Counted from the stretch's first letter, positions 24,317 through 33,388 are shown. The stretch: DNA of 64,000 bases from Methylobacterium sp. GXS13 (GCF_001455965.1 NZ_LKKO01000025.1:1-64000), one strand, 5' to 3'. Translations and numbers: made by a program. The notes: a model not told the origin generated them from the letters alone.

Positions 24317-25092
24317 TCGCAGCCGGCACCGACGGGCGCCTACGTAACCCGCCGTTCCCGCTGCGCAGCGAGCTCGGGGACGCGCTGGCCGAGCATGGCT
24401 ATAGGATCGGCCCCGAATTCGCCGACGGATGGATGTTCGCCCGCTCCGCCTCCACGCCGGGGGAGATCGCTGTCGCCGCAGCGAGCCTTGTCGGTCCGTT
24501 TTTCCTATCTGTCGAGCACGCGGGTGTGGGTCATGAGCTCGGCGCACCACTCGCCTCGCCGCCCGCCCGGGGGCATAGCGTTGCTTTCGCTCTAACGAGC
24601 CGCGATACCCTAGCGGAGGCGGTCAAGGCGGCCTACCGTCTCTCGACGAGCCTACCGACGCTGCCGCTGGAATTCTTCGAGCGCGAAACTGCCGAGCTGC
24701 GGACGACCGAGTCCGACGAGATCGTCCGCCGCCGTATCGGCCAGGATATATTCCGCGCGGCGCTACTAGCCTATTGGAACACCCGCTGTCCGTTGACTGG
24801 CATCATGGAGCCGGAGCTGCTGCGTGCCTCACACATCGTGCCGTGGGCACGGTGCACGAGTGATGCCGAGCGGCTCAATGTGCATAACGGCCTGCTCCTG
24901 TCCGCCCTGTGGGACAGCGCCTTCGATTCGGGTCTCGTTACCTTCGGCGATGACGGTGTCCCGATCGTCTCTCCCCGTTTAGGTGCAGAAGCCGCTGCCG
25001 CTCTTAACATAGCACGCACTCCGCGCCTCCGACTGCGCGTGGAAAGCCAGGAGCGTATGAGATGGCACCGCCTCAACATTTATCTATCATGA
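24313..25092 (+). CDS. HNH endonuclease ending the defence operon
   Basis: In the 259-aa product, the first 120 residues are unrecognised and the C-terminal half carries an HNH_2-type domain: CPLTGIMEPELLRASHIVPW, with the Cys and first His, then AERLNVHNGLLLSALWDSAFD, with the Asn and second His region (roughly residues 158-205). HNH proteins cut double-stranded DNA or nick it with a single metal ion. The start overlaps the methyltransferase stop by ATGA. In DISARM this effector position is held by a phospholipase-D protein (DrmC), which is absent here. Confidence 0.83.
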   Translation: MIAAGTDGRLRNPPFPLRSELGDALAEHGYRIGPEFADGWMFARSASTPGEIAVAAASLVGPFFLSVEHAGVGHELGAPLASPPARGHSVAFALTSRDTLAEAVKAAYRLSTSLPTLPLEFFERETAELRTTESDEIVRRRIGQDIFRAALLAYWNTRCPLTGIMEPELLRASHIVPWARCTSDAERLNVHNGLLLSALWDSAFDSGLVTFGDDGVPIVSPRLGAEAAAALNIARTPRLRLRVESQERMRWHRLNIYLS

Positions 25093-25431
25093 AGAGTATG
25101 CACTATTGGCACTTAAGCGATTTGGCGCTGCGAGCTGCACATGCTGTTTGCGCCACCGGACCTACCAAGTTCAATCGGAGTATCATTGAGTGCGGGAGGG
25201 TGCTCACTACCTGCTGGTGATTTCTCATCAAAGCAGCGTTTAGGTTAGTTCACGCTTGTCTGTAGTTTATGATGAAAGATTTGCGTGGGTGATCAGGCAG
25301 TTTGACGTTCTCCACAAGGGTGTTGATAACCTAACAGAAGTCTCGCTGTTACGTCGCACTCCAATTGACTCATTTGCGCAATGGCGAGTTCCCGGTGCAG
25401 CATGCTGTCGTCTCATGGAAGGACCGACGAC
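25093..25431. other. AT-richer intergenic region after the defence operon
   Basis: I see no convincing gene in these 340 bases. Base composition drops compared with the operon. A short frame starting at 25256 has no recognisable content and overlaps the start of a small hypothetical gene. Confidence 0.4.
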
Positions 25432-25737
25432 ATGTACGAACCAAGTTTGATAAGGAATATTTATTTCGATCATGCCCATGAGGATTGGCGTGGTACTCGA
25501 TTGAAATGTGTGGCAATATATATTTTGTCAAATGGAATATCAAGAAATATAATAGAAAATTATCAGCATGCCATTCTATCCATGTCAGATCACAAAGGTG
25601 ATCTTATTATTACTTGGTCGTCCGACGAGATAGTGGATAAGGTCAAAAGTTTGGCATCAGAAGCCTGGGAAAAGGTGGGTCATGAACTTGGAACGAATGT
25701 CTATCATTTTGTATATAATCAGGCTCTCCGCACATAG
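25432..25737 (+). CDS. small hypothetical protein in the defence island
   Basis: This 101-aa AT-rich frame starts MYEPSLIRNIYFDHAHEDWR with a GGAAGGA site upstream. It has alternating hydrophobic segments (KCVAIYILSNGISRNII, GDLIITWSSDEIVDKVKSL) typical of a folded alpha/beta protein, but I recognise no family. The low GC content compared with neighbours suggests recent acquisition. It could be an immunity or regulatory factor; nothing in the sequence proves it. Confidence 0.5.
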   Translation: MYEPSLIRNIYFDHAHEDWRGTRLKCVAIYILSNGISRNIIENYQHAILSMSDHKGDLIITWSSDEIVDKVKSLASEAWEKVGHELGTNVYHFVYNQALRT

Positions 25738-26099
25738 TAATTCGGCCCACCGGTGTTCAACATCAGATCTTGTTGCGCCCTATTAGGTCTCTCCTCGAAC
25801 GAATCTCGGCAGCGGCAGAGGTGGGGCTGGGGGGGCGATTGAGGCGGCCGGCGCATTAACGCTAGCCGCCCACCTACAGTGCGCCCTTGCGGGTACAAAT
25901 ATCTCCCGCCTCCGCACTCGATAAGTCGTTTGAGCGCCATTCCGACGGGCGAGTACCCATGTATGTTGGGGAGATGGCACAGGTATTAGTCGCGACCGGA
26001 ATTCTCATGTCGGGCCTAGCCACGTGAATTAATCCTTGAATCACGACTAGCGAATACGGTCTGTTACGACATAAGTGGCGATAGCTGTCCTAACAAATT
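25738..26099. other. intergenic, no gene seen
   Basis: These 362 bases lie between two hypothetical genes. A short minus-strand frame at 25783-25980 contains simple Pro/Ala-rich sequence and looks accidental. No promoter or terminator is convincing. Confidence 0.4.
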
Positions 26100-26975
26100 G
26101 TGAGCAGAGGCGTGGTTAACTCAGATGTCGCTAACGGCGTTGACTGGCGCGAAATATCTAGACAGTTCAATCTCATCGTCTCTGCGCTTGAGTTGTTCCG
26201 GGTGCCGTCCGAAGCGGAGGTACAGAATTATGAGCTCTCGCTGTTAGTGGGCCGAGTGAGTACTGTGCCGCTTACAATCAAAGAGCGACTGGGCTTCCAT
26301 ATGTTTCCCGGCTCGGAACCGTGGATGTCGAAGGCTCAAGAGCTATCAGACAATATCAAACAGATAAATTATGCGCGATATGCTGGTTCATTCGCAACCC
26401 AAAGAGACTGGCATCGAGAAATCGAGGGAGCTATTCAGTCACAAACGGTGACAATGGCATTTCTTGAAGCTTGGCTGCACCTTGGGGAGCTTTACGGACG
26501 GTTTATGGAGCTCGAAGAATTCAGCGAACACGCTCAAAAGGCCAAAAAAGCACAGATCGACTCTGGCAAATCGACCAATAATAGAGTGAGGGAATGCTGG
26601 TACGCTCGTTGGATAACTGAAAGGCGCGTGTTCAGCAGACAGTACGTTTCTAGGATAAACAATGGGCGGTCGGAAAAAGTGCCAGTGCGGCGGACTCAAA
26701 TGGGGAGAGAACGCGCAGAAGCCGAGTTGGCTGAATTATGCCTCGAGATCATAAACGGAGAGCTTGAGAGTCCGATCAATCCTGAGTTTTATAACAAAGA
26801 ATGGTTTCGCCTTATCCTAGGTAAAGAGGAAGCAGACGGTGGTTGGGGTGTGACCCAGAGTTTCTGTAGATTGGGGCGAGATAGAATTGCGGAGCTGTCG
26901 GGCGATAATCTTCTAACGCCCGATTTATTGCCCCCGGTAAACCGTGATCGCTTTCGCCGGCTCCGCAACCCCTGA
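26100..26975 (+). CDS. unrecognised 291-aa element protein
   Basis: This 291-aa protein starts at a GTG (MSRGVVNSDVANGVDWREIS). The sequence is helical and charged, with EEFSEHAQKAKKAQIDSGKS in the middle (likely coiled coil) and a terminal segment FRLILGKEEADGGWGVTQSF. I find no catalytic motif. It stands alone before the replication genes, and its stop codon lies in the loop of a strong hairpin. It may be an element-specific accessory or regulatory protein. Confidence 0.6.
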   Translation: MSRGVVNSDVANGVDWREISRQFNLIVSALELFRVPSEAEVQNYELSLLVGRVSTVPLTIKERLGFHMFPGSEPWMSKAQELSDNIKQINYARYAGSFATQRDWHREIEGAIQSQTVTMAFLEAWLHLGELYGRFMELEEFSEHAQKAKKAQIDSGKSTNNRVRECWYARWITERRVFSRQYVSRINNGRSEKVPVRRTQMGRERAEAELAELCLEIINGELESPINPEFYNKEWFRLILGKEEADGGWGVTQSFCRLGRDRIAELSGDNLLTPDLLPPVNRDRFRRLRNP

Positions 26976-26984
26976 GGGGTTGCG
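26964..26984 (+). terminator. hairpin with the stop codon of the 291-aa gene in its loop
   Basis: CGCAACCCC (26964-26972) pairs perfectly with GGGGTTGCG (26976-26984) around a TGA loop. The loop is the stop codon of the upstream gene. No U-run follows, so it may act as a Rho-dependent or mRNA-stability structure rather than a classic terminator. Confidence 0.5.
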
Positions 26985-27056
26985 AAACCCGGGCGTAGAA
27001 TCAGCGACAGTTCGCCTCGTCATCTCCGTCCCGGAGATTGAGCACGAGGCCCAATT

Positions 27057-27284
27057 ATGCGGTTGGAAATATCCGAAGAAGCAGTGGCACCTTCCACGGA
27101 ACCCCTCCTCACATTCCGACAGGCGGCCGATCTATTTGGACTACCGTACTGGAAGATCCAGCGCGCGGCTAAGTTCGGGCTGATCCCGACATTTACACTG
27201 CTGAACTCCCGCCGCTACGTCCGCCGCTCCGATATTGAACGCGTGCTCTTGGGTGCTCCAGTTCAAGACGGAGGTGCCCGATGA
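27057..27284 (+). CDS. small HTH (excisionase/AlpA-like) protein
   Basis: The 75-aa protein contains LTFRQAADLFGLPYWKIQRA followed by RYVRRSDIERVL, a winged helix-turn-helix of the MerR/AlpA/Xis type. In integrative elements such proteins act as recombination directionality factors or regulators. Its stop overlaps the start of the primase-helicase gene, so the pair form one unit. Confidence 0.75.
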   Translation: MRLEISEEAVAPSTEPLLTFRQAADLFGLPYWKIQRAAKFGLIPTFTLLNSRRYVRRSDIERVLLGAPVQDGGAR

Positions 27285-29956
27285 TCATCATCTCCGCACT
27301 CCAAAATGTTGATCCCGTCGGATTCGTCAGGGCCGTTCATGGCGATGAGTTCGCGGGCTTCCAGGCGCTTTTCAGCCTGCCCGCCAAGAGAACATTGTTC
27401 TACGGCGCATCCCAGTGGGACACTCTCGCCGACGACATTGAGCGCCTGAAGGGCGAGAACGACCTCTACGGCGTGATCGGCACGCAGCGGAAGCGGCTCC
27501 CGGCGCGGTCTCGCGGCGGCATCGCGACGGTCCGGCAGGTATCGGGGCTCATCGTCGATGTCGATTTTGCCTCTATGAAGGACAGCACGAAGCAGTACGT
27601 CGCGGACGCTGCTGCGGCCGCCGAGATCCGTCAGAAACTCCCCCTGCCTCCGTCGGCGGTCGTCTCGACCGGCAACGGCGAGCACTGGCACTGGTTTCTC
27701 GATCGGCCCCTGGTCATCGAGCGCCCGGACGAGCTTGAGGCGGCCAAGCGAGTTACCGCCGCGTTCAGCCGTCGCATCCAAGCGATCTTCCGCGAGAGCG
27801 GCGCCGAGATCGACGCCGTCGGCGACGTCACTCGGGCGTTCCGCCTCCCGGGCACGCTCAACCACAAGGGCGGCGCGAAGAAGCCGGTCGTGCTCCTCGC
27901 GTTCGATCCGGCCAAGCGCTACCAGCTCGCCGACATCGAGCGGATCATTACGCCGCCGGCCGCACCGCCGACGCGGCCGGCCCGCAAGCGACGGCCGAGC
28001 GATGGGTTTGGGCAGGCCGATCACGAGGCGATTCGGCGCGGGTGCTCCTGGTACGAGTGCATGACCGGCGACGGGGCAGCAACAGCGTCCGAGCCCGAGT
28101 GGTTCGCGGCAGTGAGCATCACGGCGTGTTGCCACGACGGCGAGGAGATCTTCCACGCCTACAGCGCTACGCATTCTGGCTACGATCAGAGTGAGGCGCA
28201 GAAGAAGTTCCAGCGGGCGGTCGACGCTGATGCGCCGCGCACTTGTCACTCAATCGAGGCCAATTTCGGCCACGAGGGTTGTCGCGCGTGCCCGAGCCAC
28301 AAGCGGATCAAGTCGCCCGTCCAGATCGGTTCCGGGTCTCGGCGATACGATCCCGGCGAAGAAGGGCCTATCCCACTCGGATATAACCGGGACGGCAATT
28401 TTGCGCTACGCGACCCGGTCCGCAACATCATCATCCCCGCGAGCGCTCAGCAGCTTTTGTCGAGCCAGTGGCTTCAGGGCGTCGCTCCTTCCGCGTTCTG
28501 GGGGCGTCAATTTCCGGCCGAGGGTGGTAGACCTTTCAACGCCATCAGGGCTGGCGAGGCCCTCATCGCGGCATGCAAGCAAGCTGGTCCCTTCAACCCT
28601 CTTATGGTTCGAGGTCGAGGGATCTGGATCGAGGGCGGCGAGGTCGTCATCAACCTCGGCGGGCCGATCCGAGAGGGTCTGAAGCATCAGTATCTCTGCT
28701 TTGAGCCGATCCTGCTGCCAGCCGAGGCAACCTTCGAGACGAATCGGCTGCTCGGTCTGCTGGAACAGTTTCGGTTCCGGGACGCAAACAACACCAAGCT
28801 TCTGCTCGGTTGGCTCGCAATCGCACCGATCTGCGGTGTTCTCGCTTGGAGACCCCATTGCTTCGTGTACGGGCCGCCAAAGGCGGGCAAGAGCACTCTG
28901 CATGGTCTCGCCACGGCGCTGCTCACGCCGCTGGTCATCTCGACGACGGGCGACAGCTCGGAGGCCGGGATCCGTCAGGCCGTTGGTCCAGACAGCCTGC
29001 CGGTGATCATCGACGAGTTCGAAAGCGATCAGCGTCGTGGCAAGCAGCAGGCGATCGTGATGCTCGCCCGAAGCGCCTCATCCGGCACTACTCCGATCGT
29101 ACGGGGGACACCGGACGGAAAGGCGATGCAGTTCAGCCTCCGTACAGCGTTCTTCTTCAGTGGCATCAACCCGCTCATCCACTCGCCGGCGGATGCTAGT
29201 CGCATTCTCTTGCTCGAGCTCATCATGCACGAGAACGATCAGAAGTCTGCGCGTCACATAACATCGGAGCTCGCCCATTTCGCGGACGCTGGTCCTCGGT
29301 GGTGCGCATACATGGCGTCAAAGGCCCTACTAATCGCTCCTGCCCGAGAGACCTTCGAGGGCGAGATGCCAGGGATGGACGCGCGGCTGCGAACCAACAT
29401 CGCCACGTTGCTCGGAGCAGGATTCGTTGCGTTGCACGGTCGCGTTCCGACCCAGGATGAGGCTGCGGTGCAAGTTGCTGACTTCGCGCCAACGACGGCT
29501 GAACACGCCGAGGAAGTCGACCGCGATGATGCGAGCGAAGCCTTGCACCACCTTCTCGCATACCCGATCGGCGGCACATCGCTCGGGCAGTGGATCGCGC
29601 GCGAGCACCGAGACCAACTCGAGAATGGAGACAAAGACAACAGGCCCAGCGCTCAGTTCCTAGCGAGTTTGGACATCGCGATGAACATCGGAAACGAGGA
29701 ACCGGGCTTTTTCCTAACCAAAGGCGCCCCGGGAATTGAAAAGATCTTCAAAGACACGAAGTGGGCAGATGGAGCGTGGCTGCACGCAATTCGCAAGTTC
29801 GACGGCGCATTCGCTCCGCGTAATCCAGTTTACTTCAGGAGCATGAAAAAGAAGGCGAGAGCTGTCGGCATACCGTTCGACATTCTACCCGATCCGACAG
29901 AAGAACCCATCAAGGCTGAAGACAACACCATCTCAGGCTGGAGGCCGGGTTTCTGA
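27281..29956 (+). CDS. primase-helicase replication protein
   Basis: The 891-aa protein has an N-terminal RepB/DnaG-like primase part: LIVDVDFASMKDSTK with acidic residues near residue 93, STGNGEHWHWFLDRPL near 128, and FRLPGTLNHKGGAKKP near 187. A C-terminal DUF3987-like helicase follows, with Walker A VYGPPKAGKSTLHGL near residue 530 and Walker B VIIDEFESDQ near 573. Such proteins replicate plasmids, phage satellites and integrative elements. The start overlaps the HTH gene by ATGA. A large inverted repeat just downstream could be its origin. Confidence 0.8.
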   Translation: MIIISALQNVDPVGFVRAVHGDEFAGFQALFSLPAKRTLFYGASQWDTLADDIERLKGENDLYGVIGTQRKRLPARSRGGIATVRQVSGLIVDVDFASMKDSTKQYVADAAAAAEIRQKLPLPPSAVVSTGNGEHWHWFLDRPLVIERPDELEAAKRVTAAFSRRIQAIFRESGAEIDAVGDVTRAFRLPGTLNHKGGAKKPVVLLAFDPAKRYQLADIERIITPPAAPPTRPARKRRPSDGFGQADHEAIRRGCSWYECMTGDGAATASEPEWFAAVSITACCHDGEEIFHAYSATHSGYDQSEAQKKFQRAVDADAPRTCHSIEANFGHEGCRACPSHKRIKSPVQIGSGSRRYDPGEEGPIPLGYNRDGNFALRDPVRNIIIPASAQQLLSSQWLQGVAPSAFWGRQFPAEGGRPFNAIRAGEALIAACKQAGPFNPLMVRGRGIWIEGGEVVINLGGPIREGLKHQYLCFEPILLPAEATFETNRLLGLLEQFRFRDANNTKLLLGWLAIAPICGVLAWRPHCFVYGPPKAGKSTLHGLATALLTPLVISTTGDSSEAGIRQAVGPDSLPVIIDEFESDQRRGKQQAIVMLARSASSGTTPIVRGTPDGKAMQFSLRTAFFFSGINPLIHSPADASRILLLELIMHENDQKSARHITSELAHFADAGPRWCAYMASKALLIAPARETFEGEMPGMDARLRTNIATLLGAGFVALHGRVPTQDEAAVQVADFAPTTAEHAEEVDRDDASEALHHLLAYPIGGTSLGQWIAREHRDQLENGDKDNRPSAQFLASLDIAMNIGNEEPGFFLTKGAPGIEKIFKDTKWADGAWLHAIRKFDGAFAPRNPVYFRSMKKKARAVGIPFDILPDPTEEPIKAEDNTISGWRPGF

Positions 29957-30398
29957 TTGGTATTCACCGGATGCCACACAAGACGCAGGACGGGACGGAC
30001 GGTACATGAAGGATGGGGGGAGGGTCTGGTGTCGTGTCGTTGAGCGCTCGTCACCGCATACATCCCCCTCTCTCCCCCTCTTCAATGTAGTCCGTCCTGT
30101 CCTGCGTCCTGCCCGATGCGAACTACCGCTTCGCGGGCGCTAGGCTACCACCTACAAGCTCAACTAGCTGTATGCCTCCCGTGAGCAGAGTACGACCGGT
30201 CGTATTTCCTGCCGCTTGACAGACATGTCTCAGAGCCGTGGTTCCACCCGGGGTTACAGGCGGGCATTTCAGAAGATATCGGGGCGATATCTGACAAGCG
30301 GCAATCGCGCGCTGCTCGCTAACCACGTTGCGCCACGAATTATTGTTCGGCCAGCAACTGCATGTTTTTCTCTGCAAGTGTCTTTTGGAGCGCTTCTC
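29957..30398. other. gene-free region between primase-helicase and integrase
   Basis: This 442-bp region contains a pair of near-perfect inverted 18-mers and a G-rich then C-rich inner stretch. Its right end holds the likely integrase promoter and a GGAG ribosome-binding site before the ATG at 30399. A longer integrase frame reaches back to 30216 but lacks a good start context. Confidence 0.55.
29983..30107. repeat. long inverted repeat, candidate replication origin or terminator
   Basis: ACGCAGGACGGGACGGAC at 29983-30000 is mirrored at 30090-30107 by GTCCGTCCTGTCCTGCGT with one G:T mismatch. About 90 bases lie between, including a G-rich block (GGATGGGGGGAGGG) and a C-rich block (CATCCCCCTCTCTCCCC). 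It directly follows the primase-helicase gene, which is where elements often place their origin. Confidence 0.55.
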
Positions 30399-31640
30399 AT
30401 GTCGTCCAAGCCATTCAACATCTCCCTCACAAAGCGCGACCGGCGGCGTAAGCTTCGTTCCGGTGAAGTCGTAATCAACACTCGCTGGGTCCTGAACTAC
30501 GCTGATCCGAAAACCGGTCAGCGTGTCCAACTGTTCTTTACCCGCCAAAAAGACGCTCTCGCCAAGCGTAACGAAATCCTAGCCGCGGTCGACGTCCGGG
30601 CTTATGTGCCTGATCGCGAGGTCATCACCGTGGCGGACGCGGTTGCGCGCTGGCTGGAAGGCCGCCGCGGTGATGTTAAAGGCCGGACGCTTTTCGAATA
30701 CGAGAAGGGTGCCCGTTATATCACTGGGCCGCTCCTGGTCTCAGCGACTCCTGCCCAGCGCCGCACCTTCACCGAGACTGGTCTCGTACCAGTGGGCGCG
30801 TCACTCGCGCCAATGCTGGGCGAGAAGAAGGTCAATCGCCTCGGAACAGGTGAAATCCGCGCATGGCACAAGCTGCTCGTCCGCGAGGTTGGCCCTTCTA
30901 CCGCCGCACGAGCCAAGAAGTACCTGGGCAGTGCGCTCGCGCTGGCCGCCGAGGATCTTGGCATCCGGCCGCCGACCATGCCGACCCGGTTGAAGGCTGC
31001 ACCGCGTGTGCGCAAAGCCATTCTCACGCCCGCGCAGATCGCCGCCGTTCTGACGGTAGCCGAGGCGGCCCCGGAGCGCGGGGCCTACGTTGCCTTCCCA
31101 TTCCTTGCAGGAACGCGACCGAGCGAGCAGCTGGCTCTTCTATGGGAAGATGTCGACTTTGAGAGAAGCGTCATCTGCATCAGGCGGATGCAGGAGATGG
31201 ATGGGCGTCAGTGTGAAGTTACGAAGACCGATGCTGGGCGGCGTGACATCCCAATGTCAGCGCGTCTGCGGACGCTGCTGGCCTCGTGGCGCAAGATCTG
31301 CCCCAAGCGCGAAGGCGAACCGCATCGTGTATTCCCGGGTCTCGGGGTGCGCCAGGCGTGGCCCATGCCGCGGGTCGGGGGCGGAGGGATCCTCCTGTAC
31401 GCTAACTTCCGTACCCGCATGTGGGCGCAACTGTTGAAGCGGGCAGGCGTCCCGTATGTCACGCCACACTCCGCGCGCCACGCGTTCATCTCGATCCTGC
31501 AGGCCCAGGGCATCGAGGTTGGTCTGGTGGCCCAGATCGCGGGTCATAAGAGCCCGGCTGTAACTCTGAGCCACTACACTCAGGCCGTTCGCGGCGGTGA
31601 AGCCGCTTCAATTGCGATCGACCGGGCCTTCGCCCCATAG
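30399..31640 (+). CDS. int: tyrosine integrase of the element
   Basis: This 413-aa recombinase has an N-terminal DNA-binding region (about residues 1-200) and a catalytic domain with all hallmark residues: Arg240 in AGTRPSEQLALLW, the Lys region TKTDAGRRDIPMS, His357 and Arg360 in TPHSARHAFIS, His383 in IAGHKSP and the nucleophile Tyr393 in LSHYTQ. I chose the ATG at 30399 with GGAG upstream rather than 30216, since the added 61 residues show no family pattern. It probably catalyses integration into the tRNA-Arg anticodon loop represented by the 85-bp repeats. Confidence 0.9.
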   Translation: MSSKPFNISLTKRDRRRKLRSGEVVINTRWVLNYADPKTGQRVQLFFTRQKDALAKRNEILAAVDVRAYVPDREVITVADAVARWLEGRRGDVKGRTLFEYEKGARYITGPLLVSATPAQRRTFTETGLVPVGASLAPMLGEKKVNRLGTGEIRAWHKLLVREVGPSTAARAKKYLGSALALAAEDLGIRPPTMPTRLKAAPRVRKAILTPAQIAAVLTVAEAAPERGAYVAFPFLAGTRPSEQLALLWEDVDFERSVICIRRMQEMDGRQCEVTKTDAGRRDIPMSARLRTLLASWRKICPKREGEPHRVFPGLGVRQAWPMPRVGGGGILLYANFRTRMWAQLLKRAGVPYVTPHSARHAFISILQAQGIEVGLVAQIAGHKSPAVTLSHYTQAVRGGEAASIAIDRAFAP

Positions 31641-31985
31641 GAGGGGCTTTCCACGCGTGTCGCACCTACAATCGAGCATCTTTGCTCGCCAGCGCGGTCG
31701 AGGTGCAAGCGAGCGCTGCGCGGGGCACTTACTGCTGGTCAACGTCCGATGTCCGCCGCATCGGATGCCCGAGAGGGTGGAGAGCGGCCGTTAGCCGGCC
31801 AGCCGCCGCTCCGAAGCGGACGTTCCCTGCTGGCGCGAGCGTCTTAGAAATGAGTCACTTAGACTAAGCAGATCTTTGCGAACCTCGTCCGGCCGCAGAA
31901 TACAAATACAGACACCGACAACAGCTTGTACCTTTCGGCCGCGAACCCCAGTAGACACACTCGTTCCTAGAACAGACTCGATGGG
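31641..31985. other. gene-free region after the integrase
   Basis: These 345 bases hold no convincing gene. They separate the integrase (plus strand) from a convergent PIN-domain gene. Short hairpins occur but none has a clear U-run. Confidence 0.4.
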
Positions 31986-32528
31986 CTACGGACCCTTCAA
32001 GATCCGGTCGATCTCCACCAGGGCTTCGGACGGACGCATTACCTTGATACCGATGCCGGCGAGATCAGCTGCCTTTTTATTCAGCTTGCCATCATCGGTA
32101 ACGAACACGTCCCTTGCTGCTAGCTTGTGGCCGACCAGATGGTCCACGTCGCTGATCTTGTTGGGGAAGGTGTTCGCCTGAGGATCGATGCCGGCCGGCG
32201 ACAGGATGTGCTCGACCTGTTTCGCCAAATCGACATGTTCGTCGCTCATCAGTCCGTCGGCGTCGTCGAGCTTAGAGAAGCCGAACCGGAATACCGAGCC
32301 TATGATTGGAAGGACCTCGGCCTTAGCCAACATCGCGTCCCGACGCGCCTTGTCCTTATCCTGCCAGAGGTCGGCCTCGATGCGGGTCGTAATTGCGACG
32401 TCGATCTCGTCGGTCTCCCACCTCCGCATGATTTCCTCCAGTTCGGGCACGGAGGTCGGGGAGGCGTGAGCGCGATCGTAGTGATTGATTATCGCGTTCG
32501 CGTCGAGGGTGATCTTTGGCTTGGTCAT
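31986..32528 (-). CDS. PIN-like domain nuclease
   Basis: The 180-aa product (start MTKPKITLDANAIINHYDRA, ATG at 32528) has acidic residues of PIN-like enzymes: Asp in LDANAI, Glu in VPELEEIMRRW, Asp in KISDVDHLVGHKLAARD, and Asp in VFVTDDGKLNKK. The LARD-x-FVTDDG pattern is typical of PIN-like proteins (PF13638-type). No antitoxin gene is visible next to it. It may degrade RNA as an orphan toxin or defence effector. The open frame to 32762 starts earlier, but the extra part is low-complexity. Confidence 0.7.
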   Translation of the reverse strand: MTKPKITLDANAIINHYDRAHASPTSVPELEEIMRRWETDEIDVAITTRIEADLWQDKDKARRDAMLAKAEVLPIIGSVFRFGFSKLDDADGLMSDEHVDLAKQVEHILSPAGIDPQANTFPNKISDVDHLVGHKLAARDVFVTDDGKLNKKAADLAGIGIKVMRPSEALVEIDRILKGP

Positions 32529-32881
32529 ACCCGACCATAAGGCCGTCCTGGGCAAAACCGAAATTCCGAGGCCGGCGTGTTTGTCGGCGGCCGCGGGACA
32601 GCCGTTTCGCGGGTGCTTGTCGGATGAGGGGCGGGCGGCCGTTTCCGCCCAGGTGCGGATATCTCGCAGTTGTCGATTAAATTTCCAAGTTGGAGGTGGA
32701 GCGGACCTGCGCAACCGAGTGCAAAATATCGGGCTAGGGCTCGACCGACTAGGCAATCGCATTGTTCAACGATATCGCCAAGTGATCCATCATTAACTGC
32801 CCCAATATCTGGATCATTGTTCTGGATTTTGTTGCGTGTTTTTCTGTTCGTACACTAAATCAGAAACATAGATCCACGCTC
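32529..32881. other. intergenic region between divergent PIN and Ala/His-rich genes
   Basis: About 350 bases hold no convincing gene. The right half is AT-rich (TGTTCTGGATTTTGTTGCGTG and around) and should contain the promoter of the gene starting at 32882. Confidence 0.4.
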
Positions 32882-33388
32882 ATGACCATCTGCATCATCT
32901 CTGAGACAGTCGCCACAAACTCTGGAACGATACTGACTGGCCTTGACTTTGCTGCTGCTCATTCTGAAGCTTCCCGTCATCACGCGGCTGCTGCCGATGC
33001 CCACGCGCTTGCGGCCGAGATGCACTTTGAAGCTCGCGAACCGGGCGAGGACACCGACCCGTGTCAGCAACAGGACGCAGAGATCGCGAGTGTCGATGCG
33101 GCCACGCAATCCGACACTGCCACCGAGGCGACCACAGCGGCGGGCGTTGCGATGAATGAGGTGCGTGACGCGGGTCGCGAGGCGGGCGAGGCGGTCCGGC
33201 AGGCTGAGGATGGCGACGATCCTCGCGACTCCCACGCGGCAGCTGCCAAGCACCATGCAGCGGCTGCCAAGCGACACGCCGAGGAAGCTGAGGCCGCTGC
33301 ACCAGGTAGTGAGGAGGCCAAGGAGGCCTGCGCCGAGGCGGAAAGTGCCGCCGCACGGGCGGAGGACGTTGCGGCCGCTCGTGGCTAA
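32882..33388 (+). CDS. Ala/His/Glu-rich helical repeat protein
   Basis: The 168-aa product is dominated by Ala, Glu and His, with HHAAAADAHALAAEMHFEA, HAAAAKHHAAAAKRHAEEAE and EEAKEACAEAESAAARAED. This gives long amphipathic helices with His on one face. Similar HHxxAA repeats occur in small alphaproteobacterial proteins of unknown function. There is no signal peptide and no catalytic motif. A metal-binding or coiled-coil scaffold role is possible but unproven. Confidence 0.6.
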   Translation: MTICIISETVATNSGTILTGLDFAAAHSEASRHHAAAADAHALAAEMHFEAREPGEDTDPCQQQDAEIASVDAATQSDTATEATTAAGVAMNEVRDAGREAGEAVRQAEDGDDPRDSHAAAAKHHAAAAKRHAEEAEAAAPGSEEAKEACAEAESAAARAEDVAAARG

